From the NCBI RefSeq assembly GCF_049977365.1, contig NZ_JBNGEN010000002.1, positions 1-64,000 of the forward strand: 64,000 nucleotides of DNA, given 5' to 3'. The translations under genes were made by a program, and so were the position numbers. Of this stretch, positions 49,759 through 58,112 are shown piece after piece (the stretch's first letter is position 1; the number at the start of each line of letters is the position of its first letter). Below the pieces are notes generated by a model, which saw only the letters and a program-made list of their open reading frames with translations, did no database searches and was not told where the DNA came from. The stretch is from Brachymonas sp049977365 (GTDB taxonomy: Bacteria > Pseudomonadota > Gammaproteobacteria > Burkholderiales > Burkholderiaceae_C).

Positions 49759-49825
49759 GATGCAAAAATCCTTTTTCTGAAAAAACGGGCGGCCCAAGCC
49801 ACCCGTCCAATGGCCAGAGCCTGGT

Positions 49826-51055
49826 TTAGATGTCGAACAGCAGGCGAGCCGGATCTTCCAGCGCTTCCTTCATGGCCACCAGGGCCAGCACGGCTTCACG
49901 GCCATCGATGATGCGGTGGTCATAGCTCATGGCAAGGTAGTTCATGGGACGCACCACCACCTGGCCGTTTTCGACCACGGCACGGTCCTTGGTGGCGTGC
50001 ACGCCCAGAATGGCAGACTGGGGCGGGTTGATGATGGGGGTGGACATCATGGAACCGAACACGCCGCCATTGCTGATGGAGAAAGTGCCGCCGCTCAGGT
50101 CCTCGATGCTCAGCTTGCCGTCCTTGGCCTTCTTGCCGAACTCGGCGATCTTTTTCTCGATGTCGGCGAAGCTCAGCTGATCGGCGTTGCGCAGGATCGG
50201 CACGACCAGGCCACGGGGGCTGCCCACGGCAATGCCGATGTCGAAGTAGCCGTGATAGATGATGTCGGTGCCATCGACGCTGGCATTGACGACGGGGTAC
50301 TTCTTGAGGGCGTGCACGGCAGCCTTGACAAAGAAGCTCATGAAGCCCAGACGGACGCCATGTTCCTTCTCGAACTTTTCCTGGAAGCGCTTGCGCATTT
50401 CCATGACGGGAGCCATGTTGACCTCGTTGAAGGTCGTGAGGATGGCGTTGGTGGACTGGGACTGCAGCAGGCGTTCGGCCACGCGGGCGCGCAGACGGGT
50501 CATGGGCACGCGCTGCTCGGGACGATCCCCCAGCGGAATGTCGGCCACGGGTGCAGGGGCGGCTGCAGCGGCAGGCTTGGCGCCTCCTTCGACGGCGGCA
50601 AGCACATCGCCCTTGGTCACGCGGCCATCCTTGCCGGTACCGGCAACGGAGCCGGCAGGCAGGCTGTTGTCAGCCATGAGCTTGGCGGCAGCGGGCATGG
50701 GCACGCCGGCCATGGTGGAGCTTGCCGGAGCAGCGGCTGCGGGTGCGGCGGCAGCAGGAGCTGCTGCAGGTGCGGGAGCCGCAGCGGCAGCAGGGGCAGC
50801 GGCGGCAGCCTGAGCCTCGGTGTCGATCTTGGCGATGACCTGATCGGCCACCACGGTGGCGCCGTCGGCCTCGATGATCTCGGCGAGCACGCCGGCAGCG
50901 GGAGCCGGCACTTCGAGCACGACCTTGTCGGTCTCGATCTCGATCAGGATTTCATCGATGGCGACGGCCTCGCCGGGTTTTTTCTTCCACTGCAGCAGAG
51001 TGGCCTCTGCAACGGATTCGGAGAGCTGGGGAACTTTGACATCTACGATAGCCAT
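49826..51055 (-). CDS. sucB: Dihydrolipoyllysine-residue succinyltransferase (OGDH E2)
   Basis: SucB is the core of the 2-oxoglutarate dehydrogenase complex. The 409-residue protein has one lipoyl domain (residues 1-75; lipoyl Lys in EIETDKVVLEVPA), an Ala/Pro linker, a peripheral subunit-binding domain (AAKLMADNSLPAGSVAGTG) and a catalytic domain with EVNMAPVMEMRKRF and the catalytic His in SYDHRIIDG. It lies between sucA and lpdA on the minus strand. The VKVPQLSESVAEATLL start matches SucB rather than AceF. Confidence 0.97.
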   Translation of the reverse strand: MAIVDVKVPQLSESVAEATLLQWKKKPGEAVAIDEILIEIETDKVVLEVPAPAAGVLAEIIEADGATVVADQVIAKIDTEAQAAAAAPAAAAAPAPAAAPAAAAPAAAAPASSTMAGVPMPAAAKLMADNSLPAGSVAGTGKDGRVTKGDVLAAVEGGAKPAAAAAPAPVADIPLGDRPEQRVPMTRLRARVAERLLQSQSTNAILTTFNEVNMAPVMEMRKRFQEKFEKEHGVRLGFMSFFVKAAVHALKKYPVVNASVDGTDIIYHGYFDIGIAVGSPRGLVVPILRNADQLSFADIEKKIAEFGKKAKDGKLSIEDLSGGTFSISNGGVFGSMMSTPIINPPQSAILGVHATKDRAVVENGQVVVRPMNYLAMSYDHRIIDGREAVLALVAMKEALEDPARLLFDI

Positions 51056-51141
51056 GGTGATGTTCTTTCAGAGTGAAGAGGAGTCAACGGGAGAAATGAA
51101 CGGTGCGCCCCGCGCGGCGGCGGAACGCACCCGGGGAACGG

Positions 51142-54018
51142 TCAGCGCGTGAGCAAGAAGCCCTTGAGGCGCCCGAAGGCTCCTTCGACCAGTGCCTTCT
51201 GCTGCTCCTGGTGCAGGTGGGCGTATCCCACTGCAGGAGAAGCCGAGGCGGCACGGCCCGAATAGCCGAGCTTCTGGCCCGGCGTCATGTTCTCGTAGAT
51301 GGAATGCTGGACGAAGAACCAGGCACCCTGGTTCTGCGGCTCGTCCTGGCACCACACCACTTCCTGCAGGTTGGGGAACTTCTTGAGTTCGTTGGCCAGA
51401 GCCTTGTGCGGGAAGGGATACAGCTGCTCGACGCGGGCAATGGCCACCGTGTCGTCCTGCAGCTCCTCGCGCTTCTTGGCCAGGTCGTAGTAGACCTTGC
51501 CAGAGCACAGCAGCAGACGCCTGACCTTGTCGGCCGCCTTGAGCACGGATTCCTTGTGCTCGGGGATGATCGTCTGGAAGCTGCCCTTGGTGAATTCGGA
51601 CAGCGGAGAGGTGGCGTCCTTGTTGCGCAGCAGCGACTTGGGCGTGAAGATGATCAGCGGCTTGCGCAGATCGCGCACCATCTGGCGGCGCAGCACATGG
51701 AAGATCTGGCTGGCCGTGGTCGGCTGCACGATCTGCATGTTGGCGTCGGCAGCGAGCTGCATGAAGCGTTCGATGCGCGCGGAGCTGTGCTCAGGCCCCT
51801 GGCCTTCGTAGCCGTGGGGCAGCATGAGCGTGATGCCGTTGACACGGCCCCACTTCACTTCACCGGAGGCGATGAACTGGTCGATCACCACCTGGGCCCC
51901 GTTGGCGAAGTCGCCGAACTGGGCTTCCCAGATCACCAGGGTGTGGGGATCGTTGGAGGCATAGCCGTATTCGAAACCCAGCACGGCTTCTTCGGACAGG
52001 ATCGAGTCGATCACGGTGAAGGGTGCCTGCGCCTCGGCCACATGCTCAAGCGGCACGTAGATGCCTTCGTCGGACTTCTCGCGCTTCTGGTCATGCAGCA
52101 CGGCATGGCGGTGCGTGAAAGTGCCACGGCCGCAGTCCTCACCGGAGAGGCGCACCGGGAAACCTGCAGCCACCAGGGAGGCGAAGGCCATGTGCTCGCC
52201 CATGCCCCAGTCCACCGGAATGTCACCCCGGCCCATGGCGGCTCGGTCGTCGAGCACCTTCTTGACGAGCGAGTGCACCGCGAAATTCTCGGGCACGGTC
52301 GTGACGCGCTCGGACAGGCGCTTCCACTCGGTCATGGAAATGGAGGTGTCGCCTGCATCGGTCCACTTCTTGCCCAGGTAGGGGCTCCAGTCGACGGCGT
52401 ACTTGCTCTTGAAGTTGTTGAGCACCGGATCGATGGTGTGACGGCCTTCGTCCATGGCAGCGCGGTAGGCCTTGACCATGTCGTCACCCAGCGTGGCACC
52501 AAAGCCCTGCGCTGCCAGCTTGTCGGCGTAGAGCTTGCGCGTACCCGGATGCTTGGCGATCTTCTTGTACATCAGCGGCTGGGTGAGCATGGGGGTGTCC
52601 TGCTCGTTGTGGCCCAGCTTGCGGTAGCAGATGATGTCGACCACCACGTCCTTGTGGAACTCGGCACGGTAGTCGATGGCCCATTGGGTGCACAGGGCCA
52701 CGGCTTCGGGATCGTCGCCGTTGACGTGCAGCACGGGGGCTTCCATCATCTTGACCACGTCAGTGCAATACAGCGTGGAGCGGCTGTCGCGCGGATCGGA
52801 GGTGGTGAAGCCGATCTGGTTGTTGATGACGATGTGCAGCGTGCCGCCGGTGTGGTAGCCACGGGTTTCGGCAAGTGCCAGCGTTTCCATGACCACGCCC
52901 TGCCCGGCAAAGGCGGCATCGCCGTGCACCAGCACGGGCAGCACCTGACGGCCTTCGGCGTCGTGGCGGCGATCCATGCGCGAACGCACGGACCCTTCCA
53001 CCACGGGGTTGACGATTTCGAGGTGGGACGGGTTGAAGGCCAGGCTCAGGTGAACCGGCCTGCCGTCGGAGGACACGTCGGAGCTGAAGCCCTTGTGGTA
53101 CTTCACGTCCCCGCTGGGCAGGTCTTCGGGCGCAGTGTGATCGAATTCGGCGAACAGGTCGCGCGGGAGCTTGCCCAGCGTGTTCACGAGCACGTTCAGA
53201 CGGCCGCGGTGGGCCATGCCGATCACGATTTCCTCGACGCCCTTGTCGCCCCCCTGACGGATGATTTCATCCATGGCCACGATGAAGCTCTCGCCTCCTT
53301 CGAGCGAGAAGCGCTTCTGCCCCACATACTTGGTGTGCAGGAAGCGTTCGAGCCCTTCGGCGGCCGTCAGGCGCTCCAGGATGCGCTGCTTGCGGTTGCC
53401 CTCGAAATGGGGTTTGGCCAGCGAGGATTCGAGCTTCTGCTGCCACCAGCGCTTCTCGTTGAAGTCGCTGGTATGCATGAATTCGGCACCGATGGTGCCG
53501 CTGTAGGTTTCACGCAGAGCATTCAGCAACTCGCGCAGAGACATGCGCTCCTTGCCGAAGAAGGTGTTGCTGGTGTTGAAGACGGTTTCGAGATCGGCGT
53601 CAGAGAATCCGTAGAAGGACAGGTCGAGCTCGGGAATCTCGGGACGCGGATTGCGCTGGAGCGGGTCGAGATTGGCCCAGCGGGCACCGGAATTGCGGTA
53701 GGCGGCGATGAGCTGCTGAGCGGCAGTGCGCTTGCGGCCGATGTCGACGTCGGCGTTGGCGAACACGACCTGGGTGCCGCCCTGCTTGGCACGCTCTGCA
53801 AAGGCGTTGACCACGGGGAGGTGCGGGACGTCCCGGTTCTGGGTGCCGTTGCCAGCCGGCAGATGCTGCAGGTTGTCAAAGTAGACCCGCCAGTCGTCAG
53901 GGACGCTGCCTGGGTTGGCCAGGTAGTTCTCGTACATCTCCTCGACGTACGGAGCATCCCCACCGAAAAGGTAGGTATTGGATTGGTAGGTTTTGAAAAC
54001 CTGCGATGAATCGCTCAT
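51142..54018 (-). CDS. sucA: 2-oxoglutarate dehydrogenase E1 component SucA
   Basis: SucA decarboxylates 2-oxoglutarate with thiamine diphosphate and passes the succinyl group to the SucB lipoyl arm. The 958-residue protein has the N-terminal TYLFGGDAPYVEEMYENYL segment, the ThDP motif GDAAFAGQGVVMETLALA through INNQIGFTTSDP, the RIERFMQLA region, and the C-terminal TPKSLLRNKDATS and LLLCSGKVYYDL. A GGAGGT ribosome binding site lies 9 bases upstream of the ATG and adjoins a small hairpin. It is first in a minus-strand set sucA-sucB-lpdA-zapE. Confidence 0.98.
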   Translation of the reverse strand: MSDSSQVFKTYQSNTYLFGGDAPYVEEMYENYLANPGSVPDDWRVYFDNLQHLPAGNGTQNRDVPHLPVVNAFAERAKQGGTQVVFANADVDIGRKRTAAQQLIAAYRNSGARWANLDPLQRNPRPEIPELDLSFYGFSDADLETVFNTSNTFFGKERMSLRELLNALRETYSGTIGAEFMHTSDFNEKRWWQQKLESSLAKPHFEGNRKQRILERLTAAEGLERFLHTKYVGQKRFSLEGGESFIVAMDEIIRQGGDKGVEEIVIGMAHRGRLNVLVNTLGKLPRDLFAEFDHTAPEDLPSGDVKYHKGFSSDVSSDGRPVHLSLAFNPSHLEIVNPVVEGSVRSRMDRRHDAEGRQVLPVLVHGDAAFAGQGVVMETLALAETRGYHTGGTLHIVINNQIGFTTSDPRDSRSTLYCTDVVKMMEAPVLHVNGDDPEAVALCTQWAIDYRAEFHKDVVVDIICYRKLGHNEQDTPMLTQPLMYKKIAKHPGTRKLYADKLAAQGFGATLGDDMVKAYRAAMDEGRHTIDPVLNNFKSKYAVDWSPYLGKKWTDAGDTSISMTEWKRLSERVTTVPENFAVHSLVKKVLDDRAAMGRGDIPVDWGMGEHMAFASLVAAGFPVRLSGEDCGRGTFTHRHAVLHDQKREKSDEGIYVPLEHVAEAQAPFTVIDSILSEEAVLGFEYGYASNDPHTLVIWEAQFGDFANGAQVVIDQFIASGEVKWGRVNGITLMLPHGYEGQGPEHSSARIERFMQLAADANMQIVQPTTASQIFHVLRRQMVRDLRKPLIIFTPKSLLRNKDATSPLSEFTKGSFQTIIPEHKESVLKAADKVRRLLLCSGKVYYDLAKKREELQDDTVAIARVEQLYPFPHKALANELKKFPNLQEVVWCQDEPQNQGAWFFVQHSIYENMTPGQKLGYSGRAASASPAVGYAHLHQEQQKALVEGAFGRLKGFLLTR

Positions 54019-54636
54019 CTTGCGCTTACCTCCGCGTTCCTTGAGAACGCATTAGCTGGTTGGTAGAAACCTTCCGCGACACGGCTGAACCGGTTGGCGG
54101 ATGCGACTGTGACTTGGAAGGAAATTCGGGCGTTATCCCGCTGGTACTAGGCTGAACTGCAAATAGCACGCCCTTAAGTCAGGCTCGCTATTCTGCCACT
54201 GTTTGAGAAACTGCATGGCTCCGTCATGTCCTTCTGACAAAAGGGAAAATCCCTCCGGGCATGGAACATGGGAATTGTCGGTCCATGCGCACTAGCATGG
54301 TGCATGGGGTGGCATTGAACTTCTGATGCGATCGAACCCGTCTCCTCTGTGGCTATGGACAGCATGCAGCCCGGGATGGTGGCCGGAGCGATGGCGCGTG
54401 CACCGATCCGGCGAACGCTCGGTGTACCGGGTATGCACAACAATTGCGCACGGTGTTTCAGTTCTCTTGTGGCGCATGGATGCCACAGATTATGGAAAGC
54501 GCTGTCTTGCGCAGGACTGACGCACTCCCTCGGGAAAGTCCCCTACTCTCCAGATTCACACGATCTGGACAACTCGGTGCAGCCTCTTGAAGGGAAGGGA
54601 CTGCACCGAAGCTGGACTCGTGAAATTCGGCGAATA
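54019..54636. other. Gene-free region upstream of sucA
   Basis: A 618-base gap between sucA and the isochorismatase-family gene, both on the minus strand, so the left part should hold the sucA promoter and the right part the end of the other gene. It has two inverted repeats near 54553-54608: CCAGAT/ATCTGG with a 7-base loop, and CGGTGCAG/CTGCACCG with an 18-base loop, either of which could terminate the hydrolase gene; neither has a T-run. No coding frame is convincing. Confidence 0.5.
54028..54050 (-). promoter_or_regulatory. Ribosome binding site of sucA with adjoining hairpin
   Basis: On the minus strand, GCGTTC and GAACGC (54034-54039 and 54045-54050) form a 6-bp stem with 5-base loop, directly followed by GGAGGT (54033-54028) and, 9 bases later, the sucA ATG. 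The hairpin touches but does not cover the ribosome binding site. Confidence 0.5.
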
Positions 54637-55242
54637 TCAGCGGATCAGAGGGAGCACTTCCTTGAAATGGGGGTCAGCCGCACTGCGCAGCCACTCGAAG
54701 GCCACCATTTCCACAGTCACCAGTTCGGCACCGGCTCCAGCCAGTCGATCGAAGGCAGCATCACGGTCGCGCTCCCGGCGGGAACCACAGGCATCCGTGA
54801 CCACGCAGACATCGAATTCCTCGTCAAGCAGATCCAGAGCCGTCTGGAGCAGGCAGACATGGGTCTCGCACCCCGCCACCAGGATGGTGTTGCGCTCCTG
54901 ACGGGCCGGCTGCGGCTTTTGCAGGTGCTTGGGAAGACTCCGCGCATTGCCGGCCGGGCGGGCAGGCGCGGGCGGACGCAGCAGGGACAGCAGCTCATCG
55001 TCGACACCGCTGAAACTCATCTTGGGAAGGGTACGGCTGCACAGCGCGCGCAGTGCCTCGTCGTTGGAACCGAGGCGGTCGGGATTCTGCTCGGTCGCCC
55101 AGACCGGCACCTGCAGCAGCGAGGCGATGTGTGCCAGCGTGGTGGCACGCTGCAGCACGTCGGTGCCCTCATGGATGGCGGGCATGAGCCGGGCCTGGTA
55201 ATCGATCAGCAGAAGCTGGGATTCGAGTTTCTCGATCAGCAT
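54637..55242 (-). CDS. Isochorismatase-family cysteine hydrolase (YcaC-like)
   Basis: The 201-residue protein has the family pattern: LLLIDYQARLMPA with the catalytic Asp (about 15), a Lys in TLPKMSFSG, and the nucleophile Cys in VAGCETHVCLLQTALDL. Members hydrolyse amide or vinyl-ether bonds in small molecules; the true substrate is not known, and the YcaC-like subgroup has no settled function. ATG 55242 was chosen over an upstream Met at 55317 because MLIEKLESQ starts the family pattern. It is divergent from the NlpC/P60 gene. Confidence 0.83.
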   Translation of the reverse strand: MLIEKLESQLLLIDYQARLMPAIHEGTDVLQRATTLAHIASLLQVPVWATEQNPDRLGSNDEALRALCSRTLPKMSFSGVDDELLSLLRPPAPARPAGNARSLPKHLQKPQPARQERNTILVAGCETHVCLLQTALDLLDEEFDVCVVTDACGSRRERDRDAAFDRLAGAGAELVTVEMVAFEWLRSAADPHFKEVLPLIR

Positions 55243-55489
55243 GGTGATATGTCTTTCGCGGGGAGAGAGAAAACAGAGGCAGGGGAAAATGTAACGGCGC
55301 CCGTCGAAGCGCAGCACTTCGCGCGGATTCGTACCGGACTGTCACGGGAATGGAAAGGGTTTTCTGACGAAGTTGTCAGCCATTCTTCAGTTTTTAGGGG
55401 CTTTTTGAAACAAAAAAGTGAAAGATCACCCCCAGAAAAGGGTAAGCACGTGTTTGAGCGCTCTTACATGTCGTTTACACTCGAACCCC

Positions 55490-56071
55490 ATGAAGAAGTT
55501 GATCGCCTTAGTCCTCGCCTGCGTGGCTGTCGCAGCACAGGCAGCGCCACAATCCGATGATCTGGACCGCTTCATCAGCGGACAGAAGATTGTCTCCCAG
55601 ATTCAGCACGTGGGCCGCAACGTGCGCGACACGGCCACCGATCTCGTCAGCACTGCGATGGGCTTCATCGGCGTGCCGTACCGGTATGGCGGCAATTCCG
55701 CCGATACGGGGTTTGACTGCAGCGGCTTTGTGCGCGCCACTTTCGAGAAGACGCTCGGCCGGGTTCTGCCCCGCCGCGCTGTCGACCAGGCCGCAGCCAC
55801 CCAGACGATCAGCCGCTCCGAGTTGCGCCCGGGTGATCTGGTGTTCTTCAACACCATGCGCAGTGCCTTCAGCCATGTGGGCATCTATGTGGGCGAGGGC
55901 AAATTCATTCATGCCCCGCGCACGGGTGCCCAGGTTCGCATCGAGAACATGGACGTACAGTACTGGAACAGCCGCTTCGATGGGGCCCGCAGGGTGCTCG
56001 ACAGCAACGGCGCTCCCATGCGCATGAGTGCCAAGAGCCTCATGAACAGCCTGAACAGCGGCGAAGAATAA
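55490..56071 (+). CDS. NlpC/P60-family cell-wall peptidase
   Basis: The 193-residue protein starts with a signal peptide (MKKLIALVLACVAVAAQAAP). The catalytic NlpC/P60 domain has Cys77 (GFDCSGFV), His129 (FSHVGIYVG) and His141 (GKFIHAPRTG), the expected triad. Such enzymes cut peptide stems in peptidoglycan, so it should act in the periplasm in wall remodelling. ATG 55490 gives the signal peptide directly; the open frame to 55418 is not used. No strong ribosome binding site precedes it. A strong palindromic terminator follows. Confidence 0.92.
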   Translation: MKKLIALVLACVAVAAQAAPQSDDLDRFISGQKIVSQIQHVGRNVRDTATDLVSTAMGFIGVPYRYGGNSADTGFDCSGFVRATFEKTLGRVLPRRAVDQAAATQTISRSELRPGDLVFFNTMRSAFSHVGIYVGEGKFIHAPRTGAQVRIENMDVQYWNSRFDGARRVLDSNGAPMRMSAKSLMNSLNSGEE

Positions 56072-56156
56072 GCGGTTTTCTGCCCCCTTCCCTTCTGCTT
56101 TCGGCAGTCCCTTGCGGAGCTTCCGAGGCGAAAGGGTTACAGGCACCTGCCAAGCA

Positions 56157-56190
56157 AAGGCCCTCTGCATGCAGAGGGCCTTGTGTTTTT
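56157..56190. terminator. Palindromic terminator between convergent genes
   Basis: AAGGCCCTCTGC (56157-56168) and GCAGAGGGCCTT (56171-56182) form a perfect 12-bp stem with a two-base centre (26-bp palindrome), followed by GTGTTTTT. It separates the NlpC/P60 gene from the opposing lpdA and may work both ways. Confidence 0.82.
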
Positions 56191-56262
56191 CTGTGCACCG
56201 GAGCCCCCGAACTGGCCACTGGCATGGTGGCCATGGTTCGGTCCGAGGGTGCTCCGGGCAGA

Positions 56263-58098
56263 TCAGCGGCGTCGCGTGGGCGGCAGGTCGGTGCAGCTGC
56301 CTTCGGCAACCTCGGCGGCCATGCCGATGCTTTCCCCCAGCGTGGGATGGGGGTGCACGGTCGCTCCGATATCGACGGCATCGGCTCCCATTTCGATGGC
56401 CAGGGCGATCTCTCCGATCATGTCCCCTGCATGGGTTCCGACGATGCCCCCCCCGACGATGCGGTGCGTCTCGGCATCGAACAGCAGCTTGGTGAAGCCT
56501 TCGTCACGGCCGTTGGCGATGGCACGTCCAGAGGCTGTCCACGGGAACAGTCCCTTGGTGATGGCAATGCCCTGAGCGCGTGCCTGTTCCTCGGTCAGGC
56601 CCACCCAGGCCACCTCGGGATCGGTATAGGCCACGCTGGGGATGACCCGGGCATCCATGACCCGGGTGGCCAGCTCACGCTTGCCCTGCAGCTCGCCCGC
56701 AATGACTTCTGCGGCCACATGCCCTTCATGCACGGCCTTGTGCGCCAGCATGGGCTGGCCCACGATGTCGCCGATGGCGAAGATGTGCGACATGTTGGTG
56801 CGCAGCTGCTGGTCGACGGGAATGAACCCGCGCTCGCCCACCTGCACTCCGGCCCTGTCGGCGCCGATCTTGTTGCCGTTCGGCGTGCGCCCGACGGCCT
56901 GGAGCACGAGGTCGTAGGTCTGGGGCTCCGGAGCATCCTGGCCCTCGAAGGTGACTTCAATGCCGGCGTCCGTCGCACGCGCGGCGACGGTACGGGTCTT
57001 GAGCATGATGCGGTCGAAGCGGGGGGCATTCATCTTCTGCCACACCTTGACCAGATCGCGGTCGGCCCCCTGCATGAGTCCGTCCAGCATTTCGACCACA
57101 TCCAGGCGTGCGCCCAGGGTGCTGTAGACGGTCCCCATTTCAAGACCGATGATGCCGCCCCCCAGAATCAGCATGCGCCGGGGCACTTCACGCAGGGACA
57201 GGGCCCCGGTGCTGTCGACAATGCGCGGATCGTCGGGCAGGAAGGGCAAGTGCACCGCCTGGCTGCCGGCCGCGATGATGCAGGTGCGGAAGGCGAGCAC
57301 GTGCGTGGCACCGGTCTTGTCCTGGCCTGTGCCGGTGGTTTCCTCGACGCGCACATGATGGGCATCGACAAAGCTGCCATAGCCTCGCACGAGGGTCACC
57401 TTGCGCATCTTGGCCATGGCCCCGAGTCCGCCCGTGAGCTTGTCCACGACCTTCTGCTTGTGGGCGCGCAGGCCATCGAGCTGCACCTCGGGCTCGCCAA
57501 AGGCGATGCCTGCCGTTGCAAGATGGCGTGCCTCGTCCATGACGGCCGTCACATGCAGCAAGGCCTTGGAAGGAATGCAGCCAACATTGAGACAGACTCC
57601 TCCCAGGGTGGCATAGCGCTCGACGAGCACCACCCGCAGGCCCAGGTCAGCGGCACGGAAGGCGGCGCTGTATCCACCAGGCCCTCCGCCCAGCACCAGA
57701 ACGTCGTAGGCGTCTTCACCCGCATCAAGTGCAGGCGCGACGCCGGGCGCGGAAGCGGCGACAGGAGCTGGCGAGGGGGGGGATATGGGCGCCGTCTGCG
57801 TCGCCTGACCGGAAGCCAGGGCCGCGGGAGCCTCGGGAGACGGCGCAGCAGCACCGTCTGACTGGGTTTCCAGCACGACCAGGGGCGATCCCTCGCTCAC
57901 CCGGTCTCCCAGCTGTACCAGCACCTGCCTGACGATGCCTGCTTGGCTGCAGGGGATTTCCATGCTGGCCTTGTCGCTTTCCACCGTGACCAGGCTCTGC
58001 TCTTCCTGCACGGCATCGCCGGGCTTGACGAGGAGCTCGATGACGGCCACATCCTTGAAGTCCCCGATATCGGGGACCTTGATCTGCACTTCGCTCAT
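56263..58098 (-). CDS. lpdA: Dihydrolipoyl dehydrogenase with N-terminal lipoyl domain (PDH E3)
   Basis: This E3 belongs to the pyruvate dehydrogenase operon. The 611-residue protein has a lipoyl domain at residues 1-80 (Lys43 in VESDKASMEIP), an Ala/Pro linker to about 125, then the FAD domain with VLGGGPGGYSAAF, the CLNVGC redox disulfide, an NAD domain with GGGIIGLEMG and a C-terminal His in HPHPTLGESIG. A lipoyl domain on E3 is known from Neisseria, Alcaligenes and relatives. ATG 58098, with GGGGAG 7 bases upstream, was chosen; the open frame to 58716 runs through aceF. It follows aceF by 14 bases. Confidence 0.96.
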   Translation of the reverse strand: MSEVQIKVPDIGDFKDVAVIELLVKPGDAVQEEQSLVTVESDKASMEIPCSQAGIVRQVLVQLGDRVSEGSPLVVLETQSDGAAAPSPEAPAALASGQATQTAPISPPSPAPVAASAPGVAPALDAGEDAYDVLVLGGGPGGYSAAFRAADLGLRVVLVERYATLGGVCLNVGCIPSKALLHVTAVMDEARHLATAGIAFGEPEVQLDGLRAHKQKVVDKLTGGLGAMAKMRKVTLVRGYGSFVDAHHVRVEETTGTGQDKTGATHVLAFRTCIIAAGSQAVHLPFLPDDPRIVDSTGALSLREVPRRMLILGGGIIGLEMGTVYSTLGARLDVVEMLDGLMQGADRDLVKVWQKMNAPRFDRIMLKTRTVAARATDAGIEVTFEGQDAPEPQTYDLVLQAVGRTPNGNKIGADRAGVQVGERGFIPVDQQLRTNMSHIFAIGDIVGQPMLAHKAVHEGHVAAEVIAGELQGKRELATRVMDARVIPSVAYTDPEVAWVGLTEEQARAQGIAITKGLFPWTASGRAIANGRDEGFTKLLFDAETHRIVGGGIVGTHAGDMIGEIALAIEMGADAVDIGATVHPHPTLGESIGMAAEVAEGSCTDLPPTRRR

Positions 58099-58112
58099 GA
58101 TGGGCTCCCCTT

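Noticed and set aside
51103..54009. Plus-strand frame of 968 codons over sucA
   Set aside because: Antisense to SucA with full catalytic motifs; the translation has no recognisable domain.
54349..55560. Plus-strand frame of 403 codons over the isochorismatase-family gene
   Set aside because: Antisense to a gene with the catalytic Asp-Lys-Cys set; no motif of its own.
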